Assembly: GCA_964464925.1 (NCBI GenBank)
Contig: CAYXLI010000005.1
Coordinates: 124,001-188,000, forward strand
Direction of reading: 5' to 3'
DNA: 64,000 nucleotides
Origin: CAYXLI01 sp964464925
GTDB lineage: Bacteria; Acidobacteriota; Terriglobia; Bryobacterales; Bryobacteraceae
In this document: one piece after another, positions 17,390 to 24,243 of the stretch
Layout: every line of letters starts with the position of its first letter
Numbering within the stretch: the stretch's first letter is position 1
Notes under the pieces: model-generated
The model's input: only the letters and a program-made list of their open reading frames with translations
What the model was told of the DNA's origin: nothing
Databases searched by the model: none
Translations under genes and position numbers: made by a program

Positions 17390-17432
17390 GGTCGCTGTCC
17401 CCGTTTTGGGGAAAATCTCGGGGACAGCGACC
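17390..17432. repeat. REP-like inverted repeat (14-bp perfect arms)
   Basis: GGTCGCTGTCCCCG at 17390-17403 and its exact complement CGGGGACAGCGACC at 17419-17432 flank a 15-bp loop (which itself contains TTTTGGGGAAAA). It lies in the intergenic space upstream of groES and just after the stop of the frameshifted DUF2278 gene. No T-tract follows on either strand, so a repetitive extragenic palindrome is more likely than a terminator. Confidence 0.6.
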
Positions 17433-17444
17433 GAAATGGAACGG

Positions 17445-18157
17445 CTATCTGTGGGCGGCCTTATGCTTGCGGTGGGCAGTTGGCCTAGGGGTATTTTTCC
17501 GGTTGCGCTTGCCCGGATGTTTCCTCGGTTTTCTCGCGCCGGCCGCGGGCGGTGCGGCGAGTTCGAGCACGTGCTGGGATTGGAAGGCGAGGAAGATTCC
17601 GACCCACTGGTCGTTCGGCAGATGGATGATCATAGCGCCGTCCTGCCAGGGACCATTCTCGTGAGCGTGGGTTCCGGTATCGCCCTGGTTCATATGGATG
17701 TCGTGAACGCCGTTTCCGGGCTCGAAACCGAAGTACTGATCGGGTTTGCCCGGCTCCGGCCCCCATTTCTGACCAAAAGCGAAGATTTCGCCGCCGGCCA
17801 TCGCGCGCGGGACGTACTTGTCCAGCAGATTGCTGAGTGGTCGGTGTCCAGAGGTTTCATCTGCTGAATATCGAATAGATTGCTTTGGATGTAGTCGATA
17901 GCCAAGCCGCCGGGGATGCTCCTTAGCGGCTTGAAACCCATGGGCACATTGAGGAGACGGGTCTCGAAAGGGACATCGAGGTTCTCATTGACGAAGTACA
18001 ACACGTCAGGCGGGTTCTGATTGGATCGGGCATTCACAGCAGCCCGCAACTGGGCGGAAGCATCCACACCGAGGATCTGGTAGTGAGGCTCGTTTATGGT
18101 CGCGAGTCGCTTATCTTTCGGCTGGAAGCGATAAACGCCGTAACGGGGTATGGGCAA
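17445..18157 (-). pseudogene. DUF2278 (YukJ-like) gene with a frameshift
   Basis: Two overlapping minus-strand frames together make one DUF2278 protein. The first runs from a TTG at 18157 ('PIPRYGVYRFQPKD...', preceded by AAGGAG 7 bases upstream) to about 17840 ('IQSNLFDIQQMKPLDTDHSA'). The second continues directly with 'LLDKYVPRAMAGGEIFAFG', 'GFEPGNGVHDIHMNQGD', 'NGPWQDGAMIIHLP' and 'WVGIFLAFQSQ'. Inserting one base near 17838-17841 (GCAATC to GCAAATC on the coding strand) restores one frame. The remaining coding sequence is intact and well conserved, so it is a recent mutation, a sequencing error, or less likely programmed slippage. The C-terminus has a basic tail. The family function is unknown. 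Confidence 0.75.
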
Positions 18158-18249
18158 TTTCGGTCTCCTTGCGAACGATTCGGAGACTATATCAGGCGCG
18201 GAGTCCGGAAGTCTCCATCCAAATGTGCAAGACCGGAGGGAGACTTCCA

Positions 18250-18283
18250 AAAGTGTAAGCTAACCCTGGGGGTCTGACCCCAA
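18250..18283 (+). repeat. Dispersed two-block palindromic repeat, copy 1
   Basis: AAAGTGTAAGCT, 7 variable bases, then GGGGTCTGACCCCAA, whose GGGGTC-T-GACCCC core is a perfect palindrome. The same two blocks with the same 7-base gap occur at 30321-30354. It overlaps the 3' end of the small 18260-18445 minus-strand ORF. Such palindromes are typical of REP elements moved by RAYT transposases; none is encoded here. Confidence 0.65.
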
Positions 18284-18445
18284 GTTGGATTTTCGGGTTT
18301 TGGATCTCGACTTGGAGCGAGACGATTTCGACCGCGATGATCCCGAACGGGACGATCTTGAATGAGAAGACTTCCGGCTGGAGGCGAATGCCGTCGCCGA
18401 CAGCAACAAGCAGAGCAAAGTGGTGATTGCAGTGAGTGAGCGCAT
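18260..18445 (-). CDS. Small secreted Ser/Arg/Lys-rich peptide (putative)
   Basis: A 61-residue ORF with a convincing signal peptide (MRSLTAITTLLCLLLSATAFA, cut near residue 22) and a mature part of repeated SR/SK units (SSRSGSSRSKSSRSKSRSK), strongly basic. Its last residues and stop codon (GSDPQG) are encoded by the palindromic repeat at 18250-18283, so the C-terminus may have been altered by that insertion. The ribosome binding site is weak (GAG). The signal peptide argues that it is a gene; the biased composition and short length argue for caution. A role in binding acidic polymers is only a guess. Confidence 0.42.
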   Translation of the reverse strand: MRSLTAITTLLCLLLSATAFASSRKSSHSRSSRSGSSRSKSSRSKSRSKTRKSNLGSDPQG

Positions 18446-18504
18446 AGGGTTCTCAACCGTATAGTGCTTTCAACCCAGAAATTCTCTCGGGCTATAAAAG
18501 AGGA

Positions 18505-19032
18505 ATGGAAGAAGATCTGAGGTATCCGGTCGGAAAGTTCACATACCAGGGGTTCGCGGACCGTGTGCAGCGCGCCGAATGGATTCAGGAGATCGCCCAT
18601 CTGCCTGAGAAACTGAGCGCCGCAGTTGCCGGGCTGAATGAAGAGCAACTGGACACGCCGTACCGGCCCGAGGGCTGGACCGTGCGGCAACTGGTCCATC
18701 ACATCGCCGACAGTCACATCAACTCCTATGTTCGCTTCCGGCTGGCCTTGACCGAGCCGGAACCTGTCATTAAACCGTACGAGGAGAAGTTTTGGGCGAG
18801 TCTACCGGATGCCCGCGAACTGCCCGCCGAGGTCTCGCTTCAATTGCTGAAGCCACTGCACGTGCGTTGGACGTACCTATTGAAGTGCATGACGGAAGAT
18901 GACTACGCGCGCGATTTCCGCCATCCGGAAGCGGGCACTATGAGTCTGGATAAGGCGACAGGTCTTTATGCGTGGCACAGCCGCCACCACGTGGCACACA
19001 TCGTGAATCTGCGGAAACGGATGGGCTGGTAA
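18505..19032 (+). CDS. DinB/YfiT-like metal-dependent protein (bacillithiol S-transferase-like)
   Basis: A 175-residue protein of the DinB-like four-helix family, closest in pattern to YfiT/BstA. It has 'YPVGKF' at the N-terminus, 'WTVRQLVHHIADSHINSYVR' near 62-81 and 'YAWHSRHHVAHIVNLRKRMG' at the C-terminus. The His residues in these two blocks make up the usual three-His metal site. YfiT-type proteins conjugate or hydrolyse substrates with bacillithiol as a likely cofactor. Bacillithiol synthesis genes are known in some Acidobacteriota but none lies in this window. It stands alone, with a small signal-peptide gene divergent upstream and a convergent gene 15 bp downstream. The ATG is preceded by AAGAGG. 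Confidence 0.82.
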   Translation: MEEDLRYPVGKFTYQGFADRVQRAEWIQEIAHLPEKLSAAVAGLNEEQLDTPYRPEGWTVRQLVHHIADSHINSYVRFRLALTEPEPVIKPYEEKFWASLPDARELPAEVSLQLLKPLHVRWTYLLKCMTEDDYARDFRHPEAGTMSLDKATGLYAWHSRHHVAHIVNLRKRMGW

Positions 19033-19046
19033 CGGCCAGGTTCAGA

Positions 19047-19466
19047 TCAATCCGGCAGTTTGGTCGTCTGATGCGCGGCCAAGTGCCACTGCCCGCCCTG
19101 CTTTACCCAGAAGTGCATCATCATGACGTGATCGTTGAACGGCCCTTTGTCATTGACGCCGATCATGCGCATGATGGAATGCGCCACGGCGCTATCGCCG
19201 TAACTCACGATCCTGATGCGTTCCTGTTTGACAGCCTCATAACGGCGATTGCCGGACTTCACTTGATCCAGAAACTGCTGCCGGTCCTGAATGAGGCCCG
19301 TAGCGTGAGCGTAAATCAGGCCGGGGGTGAAAATCTTCTCCAATTCGGGGAGGTTTCGCTTCTCGAGGGCCTGGCTCCACTGCTTCTCCGCGGTCCGGAT
19401 CTCATCTTCCGGGGATGCGGCGAACAGTATCGCGGACAAGATCAGGAATAAAAACAGGGTTCGCAT
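19047..19466 (-). CDS. Secreted DUF4440/SnoaL-like protein
   Basis: A 139-residue protein with a signal peptide (MRTLFLFLILSAILFAAS) and an NTF2-like fold: 'IRTAEKQWSQALEKRNLPEL' (helix 1), 'PGLIYAHATGLIQDRQQFLD' and the closing 'FWVKQGGQWHLAAHQTTKLP', which is the DUF4440 C-terminal signature. The ATG at 19466 is preferred over upstream in-frame starts because it begins the signal peptide and has GAGG five bases before it. Proteins of this group bind small hydrophobic ligands or act as isomerase-like enzymes; the substrate is unknown. It is divergent from the lptC-like gene with 41 bp between the starts. Confidence 0.78.
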   Translation of the reverse strand: MRTLFLFLILSAILFAASPEDEIRTAEKQWSQALEKRNLPELEKIFTPGLIYAHATGLIQDRQQFLDQVKSGNRRYEAVKQERIRIVSYGDSAVAHSIMRMIGVNDKGPFNDHVMMMHFWVKQGGQWHLAAHQTTKLPD

Positions 19467-19507
19467 GAAGGCCTCATGATATCGCTTGGTATGCTGAAAG
19501 TACACGC

Positions 19508-21775
19508 ATGCGGGGTGCCCGCGCACTTATCCTCATCACTATTGCGCTCATTGTTGCGGCCGTCGCCTACACGTACCGTATTCAAAAGGGTCAGCAGCTT
19601 GCCAGTGCTCCTCCCCCACCGAAGGAGTTGCCGAAGAACGTCAACTCGAAGGCGGAGAACTGGGACTGGTCTAAGACGGAGAATGGCCGGACCGTAGTGC
19701 GCGTCATTGCCAAAACCTTCGAACAGGAGGCGGACAGTTCCAAGTATCTCTTAGAGGGCGTAGACCTGCGGCTCTTCCATAAAGACAACGACAAGGTTTT
19801 CGATCACGTGAAGAGTGCCAAGGCCGAGTACGATGTCGGTACCGGCATCATGTACTCGGAAGGCGATGTGGAGATTGTTATGGGCATTCCGACGGAGAAC
19901 CCCGAAGCGAAGCCGTCGGGAAAGCTCCTGAACATCAAGAGTTCCGGAGTCCGCTACGACAGTAAGAGCGGCAAGGCTACAACAGAGAAACCTGCGTCAT
20001 TCACGTTTGACCGCGGGGAGGGTCAGTCCACAGGCGCCGAGTACGATCCTGCGGCTGGGCAGTTGACGCTGTATAAAGACGTGCTGCTCCGCTGGAAAGG
20101 CCAGAAGCCGACAGACAAGACCATGGAGGTTCAAGCGGGGACTCTGGTCTACAAGGAACGAGAGCAGAAAGTCTACCTGAACCCGTGGTCGAAGCTGAAG
20201 CGCGACACGCTCACGATGGATGGAGCCGATGCCGTCATCACTTTGAATGAGGGTGTGATTCAACTGGTGGAGGCGAACAAGGCCCGCGGAACCGATCTCG
20301 ATCCGAAGCGCAAGATTGACTATGAGGCTGAGCATCTGCGCATGGAATTCGACGACAACGGCGAAGTGAGGAGCATTGCGGGCGAGCAGAACGCGAAGCT
20401 AATCTCTACAACGGATGCAGTCATCAACACTGTTACGAGCAACCGGGTGGACCTCGCGTTCGCGCCCTCAGAAAAAGGTGCCGTTCTGTCGAAAGCGGAA
20501 GGCCACGGGAACACTGTCATGGATAACCGCCCCATTCTGAAGCCGAACGTGCCGGCGCCGGAATCTCGGGTGATGAAGGCAGATGTGATGACGCTCGCGA
20601 TGAAGCCGAACGGGCAGGAAGTTCAGCTGGTTGAGACGCACACGCCCGGCACTCTGGAATTTATGCCGAACCGGTCCGGACAGAAGTACCGGCTCCTGAA
20701 TGCCGAGCGAATGTCGATGACTTACGGCGCGCAGAACATGATCCAGAACTTCCGGGCCGTGAATGTATCGACGCGGACCGATGCGGAAGCTCCGAAGGGC
20801 AAGCCCGCTCCGCCGCCCGCGCTCACCTGGAGCAAAGATCTGCAGGCTGAGTTTGACTCCAAGGGCCAGATGACGAAAATGGAGCAGTGGCATGACTTCC
20901 GGTACGAGGAAGGGGAGCGCAAGGCCCGCGCCGATCACGCAACGCTAGAGCAGGCCAAGAACCTCATTACTCTCGAAGGGCCGCAAAGCCGTGTGTGGGA
21001 CAACTCGGGGTCGACCACGGCAGACCGGATCCTTCTCAACCAGCAGACCAGCGACACCGAGGCGATAGGCAATGTAAGCTCGACGCGCAATCCGGAGAAG
21101 AAAGACAAGAAAAAAGAGAGTGGCACGGGACTGCTATCCGGAGATGAGCCGATGCAGGCAAAGGCGGCACGGATGACTTCGACAGCTCGGAATCAGGTAA
21201 TTCACTATGAGGGCAACGCGATTCTGTGGCAGGGGCCGAATCGGATCCAGGCCGATCGCGTGGATATCGACCGTCAGAAGGGCGTTCTGGAAGCGAAGGG
21301 CAAGGTGGTAAGCCAGTTCGTGGAGAAGACAAAGGCAGCCCAGCCGGCCGCGAAAACGGGCCCGGTCATAACTGTAGTGCGCGCGCCGGAGATGACCTAT
21401 CTGGATGCCGACCGTGTGGCGAAGTACCGGGGCGGGGTGACCATGAGCCGACCGGGACTGGTGGTGGTCTCCAAGGAATTGCAGGCATTCCTTAAGGATT
21501 CTGAGTCGGATTCCAGTTTGGACAAAGCGCTCGCGGATGGAACCGTTAAAATCGTCCAGTCAACGCCGGAGCGGCAGCGGACAGGCACTTCCGAGCACGC
21601 CGAGTATTTCACGGCCGACGGGAAGGTGATTCTGCAACAGGGGCAGCCGACATTGGTCGACAGTGTGCGGGGAACCACAAAAGGCCAGCAATTGACCTAC
21701 TTTTCCAATAATGATAGGCTGCTGGTTGATGGCGTAGAAAGCAAACCTGCCGTCAGCAATATCCTCAGAAGGTAG
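19508..21775 (+). CDS. LptC/LptA (OstA)-like LPS transport protein, large form
   Basis: A 755-residue protein with one N-terminal membrane helix (residues 6-25, 'LILITIALIVAAVAYTY') and a long periplasmic part of beta-jellyroll repeats. The early region has an LptC pattern ('YLLEGVDLRLFHKDNDKVFD', 'AKAEYDVGTGIMYSEGDVEI'); later regions repeat the OstA/LptA pattern ('MQAKAARMTSTARNQVIHYE', 'IQADRVDIDRQKGVLEAKGK'). It should form part of the periplasmic bridge carrying LPS from the inner to the outer membrane, taking substrate from LptB2FG. Typical LptC has ~190 residues and LptA ~180, so this is a fused or expanded bridge. lptB follows after 12 bp. LptF/G are not in the window. Confidence 0.83.
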   Translation: MRGARALILITIALIVAAVAYTYRIQKGQQLASAPPPPKELPKNVNSKAENWDWSKTENGRTVVRVIAKTFEQEADSSKYLLEGVDLRLFHKDNDKVFDHVKSAKAEYDVGTGIMYSEGDVEIVMGIPTENPEAKPSGKLLNIKSSGVRYDSKSGKATTEKPASFTFDRGEGQSTGAEYDPAAGQLTLYKDVLLRWKGQKPTDKTMEVQAGTLVYKEREQKVYLNPWSKLKRDTLTMDGADAVITLNEGVIQLVEANKARGTDLDPKRKIDYEAEHLRMEFDDNGEVRSIAGEQNAKLISTTDAVINTVTSNRVDLAFAPSEKGAVLSKAEGHGNTVMDNRPILKPNVPAPESRVMKADVMTLAMKPNGQEVQLVETHTPGTLEFMPNRSGQKYRLLNAERMSMTYGAQNMIQNFRAVNVSTRTDAEAPKGKPAPPPALTWSKDLQAEFDSKGQMTKMEQWHDFRYEEGERKARADHATLEQAKNLITLEGPQSRVWDNSGSTTADRILLNQQTSDTEAIGNVSSTRNPEKKDKKKESGTGLLSGDEPMQAKAARMTSTARNQVIHYEGNAILWQGPNRIQADRVDIDRQKGVLEAKGKVVSQFVEKTKAAQPAAKTGPVITVVRAPEMTYLDADRVAKYRGGVTMSRPGLVVVSKELQAFLKDSESDSSLDKALADGTVKIVQSTPERQRTGTSEHAEYFTADGKVILQQGQPTLVDSVRGTTKGQQLTYFSNNDRLLVDGVESKPAVSNILRR

Positions 21776-21787
21776 ATCCACTGTTAA

Positions 21788-22531
21788 ATGAAGACACTGC
21801 AAACCTGCGAAATTTCGAAGACGTATCGCGGGCGCAAAGTTGTGGATAACGTGTCAATTCTGGTGGAACAGGGGCAGGTAGTTGGGCTTCTCGGCCCGAA
21901 TGGCGCCGGGAAAACGACGTCCTTCTACATGATCGTGGGGTTGATCAGTCCCGATTCCGGGACGGTGCGCCTGGATGATGGAGACATTACTGAACTGCCG
22001 ATGTACATGCGGGCAAGGCGTGGGATCAGCTACCTGCCGCAGGAAGCATCCGTGTTTCGAAAGCTCTCGGTGGAACAGAACCTGATGGCAATTCTGGAAA
22101 CTCTCTCGCTTTCCGGGCGCGAGCGGCGGGATCGCATGAATCAGCTCATCGAACAACTCGGCCTCGAGAAAGTGCGGCACAATAAGGGCTATGCGCTCTC
22201 CGGCGGCGAGAGGCGGCGTGTGGAGATCGCCCGTTCGCTGGCCATCGATCCAAGTTTCCTTCTGCTGGACGAGCCGTTCTCCGGGATTGACCCTATCCAG
22301 GTGCTGGAGATACAGAAGATCATCTCGGACCTGCGCAACACCGGCATCGGAATCCTGGTGACTGACCATAATGTACGCGAAACGCTGGCCGTGACGGATC
22401 GCGCATACATCATCAACAACGGTAAGATCTTCCGAGCGGGCACGCCCAGCGCGCTGGGACGCGATCCGGAAGTGAAACGCGTTTACCTGGGCGAGAGCTT
22501 CCACTGGGATCATCCAGGATATACGCAGTAG
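21788..22531 (+). CDS. lptB: LPS export ABC transporter ATPase LptB
   Basis: A 247-residue ABC ATPase that powers LPS extraction with LptF/LptG. It has Walker A 'GPNGAGKT' at 36-43, the signature 'LSGGERRRVEIARSLA' near 139-154, Walker B 'FLLLDEPFSGIDP' near 158-170 and the H-loop in 'ILVTDHNVRETL'. The strings 'SYLPQEASVFRKLSVEQNL' and 'FSGIDPIQVLEIQKII' are specific to LptB as against other ABC ATPases (the LivF/LivG group is nearest). The length agrees with the family. It lies directly after the lptC/A-like gene and directly before a methyltransferase gene. Confidence 0.95.
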   Translation: MKTLQTCEISKTYRGRKVVDNVSILVEQGQVVGLLGPNGAGKTTSFYMIVGLISPDSGTVRLDDGDITELPMYMRARRGISYLPQEASVFRKLSVEQNLMAILETLSLSGRERRDRMNQLIEQLGLEKVRHNKGYALSGGERRRVEIARSLAIDPSFLLLDEPFSGIDPIQVLEIQKIISDLRNTGIGILVTDHNVRETLAVTDRAYIINNGKIFRAGTPSALGRDPEVKRVYLGESFHWDHPGYTQ

Positions 22532-23404
22532 ATGTTTGCTTTCCCCGTCCCCCCGGGCTATTCTGAACGGCCGGTCTACGATGGCAACGGATTCGTCATC
22601 GGCAGCCAGCGAGTGCCGCTGCTGGTATATGAACCGGGCGTGTCAGGCTGGACCGACGACCTGACAAACTTCCACGAGGACCTTGCAGGCGATTCACACC
22701 CAATCGATGTAGCGTCACGCAACCGCGCGATCGCCGAGTTGCGCAAACATTTGCGGACTGCGAAACCGACCGTGATTGATATCGGATGCTCGTCCGGGTT
22801 CTTTTTGCGCGATTTGCGAAAAGCGATGCCGGAGGCCGAGCTAATCGGCGCGGATTATGTGCAGGGGCCGCTGAGAAAACTGGCATCGCGGATGCCCGGG
22901 ATTCCGCTGCTGCAATTCAACGCGGTGAAATGCCCGTTGCCGGATGCCTGCGTGGACGCGGCGGTATTACTGAACGTTTTCGAGCATATTGACCAGGATG
23001 TAGAGGCGATGCGGCAGGTGTGCCGCATTCTGAAACCGGGCGGTGTAGCCGTAATTGAACTGCCTGCGGGCGAGCATCTCTACGATGTCTATGACAAGCA
23101 CCTGATGCACTTCCGGAGGTACGAACTCGGGGATCTGAAACGGCGGCTGGTCATGGCCGGGTTCCAGATCGAGAGTGCGTCGCATTTGGGAAGTTTCGTT
23201 TATCCAATGTTCCGGTCCGTGAAGCTGCGCAACCGGCGATACCTGAATGCTCCCGAGGAGGAGCAGAAGCGCGTAGTAGCGGAGAGTATCAGCAGGAGCG
23301 GTTCGAATCCGCTGATGAAGTTGGCGATGCAGGCGGAACTGGCGTTAGGGCGCTTTGTTTCGTATCCGGCAGGAATACGTTGCGTGGTTACTTGCCGGAA
23401 ATAG
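22532..23404 (+). CDS. Class I SAM-dependent methyltransferase
   Basis: A 290-residue soluble enzyme. The Rossmann SAM site is visible: motif I 'VIDIGCSSGFFLRDLRKA' near 86-103, 'LIGADYVQGPL' (acidic ribose-binding motif II), 'DAAVLLNVFEHIDQD' and 'ILKPGGVAVIELPAG'. The N-terminal 70 residues ('VPLLVYEPGVSGWTDDLTNF') resemble sugar- or polyketide-modifying methyltransferases but do not settle the substrate. Its ATG directly abuts the lptB TAG, so it is translationally coupled to the LPS-export genes. An LPS or other glycan methylation role is a reasonable inference from context, not from the sequence. Confidence 0.85.
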   Translation: MFAFPVPPGYSERPVYDGNGFVIGSQRVPLLVYEPGVSGWTDDLTNFHEDLAGDSHPIDVASRNRAIAELRKHLRTAKPTVIDIGCSSGFFLRDLRKAMPEAELIGADYVQGPLRKLASRMPGIPLLQFNAVKCPLPDACVDAAVLLNVFEHIDQDVEAMRQVCRILKPGGVAVIELPAGEHLYDVYDKHLMHFRRYELGDLKRRLVMAGFQIESASHLGSFVYPMFRSVKLRNRRYLNAPEEEQKRVVAESISRSGSNPLMKLAMQAELALGRFVSYPAGIRCVVTCRK

Positions 23405-23511
23405 AAAACAAACTCAAATTTTCGGATTTAGTGATAAGAGTTCGCGTTGCCCTTTAGTGCCATTGACTGCATCCGTAATTTTGCGTACGGTCATTCCTGG
23501 GAGTATACTCT

Positions 23512-24243
23512 ATGGCGCGAACGCCGCTCGCATTATCCGGCATTTTTCTTTTGTCCAGCCTCGTGAACGCGAGCACGATTACAACGTTCACAGACCGGGC
23601 TGCCTTTGACAGCAACGATTCCGTGGACTGGGGCAGCTTGGGGACTGCAGGCACCGTTTTATCCAATCCCTTTTCAGTTCAGTCGGCAGGGGGACTCGGT
23701 ATCACAGGCCTGTGTCTGGAAACGCCCCTGTCGCGTTTTCGTTGTGGCCCCAAACTCCTTGGCCAGAGCTCCGCTTTCCAAGCTGATTTTGCGGCCGGTG
23801 ACAACCTACTTTTCGTCGCACACAGCGAGGTTTATGACGCGGAGTTGACCTTCACGTTTGCCAGCCCTATTTTCGGACTGGGCTCACAAATAGAAGGTGA
23901 TTTGACGCCATTCACTATCGACCTGTCCGTATATAATGGCGACACTCTGTTGAACAATTTTTCCGAGAGCAGGGCCAGCACAACGGTTGATAGCAGCGCT
24001 CCTTTTATCGGGATTCTGGACAGCGTGGGAGAAATTACAAAGGCAGTATTCCGCTTGGAAAACAGAACTCCTCAGCCGCAAAACATGATTCTGGGCAGTC
24101 TGGCAATAAATAGGCCTGTAGCCGTTCCCGAGCCGGACGGATGGCTGGCACTGTGCCTAGAGTTATGCATGATCCCGCTTTTCGCGCTCTTCCTCAGCCG
24201 CCCTAAGGTTACTTCCGGGAAGCGGGATTCTGCAGCAGGTTAG
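23512..24243 (+). CDS. PEP-CTERM-type secreted protein
   Basis: A 243-residue protein with a signal peptide (residues 1-20, 'PLALSGIFLLSSLVNAS'). The beta-rich middle resembles exosortase-system substrates ('ITTFTDRAAFDS', 'LTFTFASPIFGLGSQIEGD'). The C-terminus is VPEPDGWLALCLELCMIP followed by a hydrophobic run and basic residues (SRPK), the PEP-CTERM layout, although the tail after the basic cluster is longer than usual (14 residues). Such proteins are processed by exosortase EpsH/XrtA-type enzymes and exported with exopolysaccharide; no exosortase is in the window. Its 3' end overlaps the convergent gene by 35 bp. A TTGCGT-17-TATACT promoter match ends two bases before the ATG. Confidence 0.75.
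   Translation: MARTPLALSGIFLLSSLVNASTITTFTDRAAFDSNDSVDWGSLGTAGTVLSNPFSVQSAGGLGITGLCLETPLSRFRCGPKLLGQSSAFQADFAAGDNLLFVAHSEVYDAELTFTFASPIFGLGSQIEGDLTPFTIDLSVYNGDTLLNNFSESRASTTVDSSAPFIGILDSVGEITKAVFRLENRTPQPQNMILGSLAINRPVAVPEPDGWLALCLELCMIPLFALFLSRPKVTSGKRDSAAG

Noticed and set aside
23290..23320. tRNA T-arm-like sequence GCGGTTCGAATCCGC
   Set aside because: It lies inside the methyltransferase reading frame and I could not fold the upstream bases into the other tRNA arms; no acceptor stem is present.
23481..23511. Promoter match TTGCGT-17-TATACT before the PEP-CTERM gene
   Set aside because: The -10 box ends two bases before the ATG, so transcription would start inside the codons. Either a coincidence or a misplaced start; not listed as a feature.
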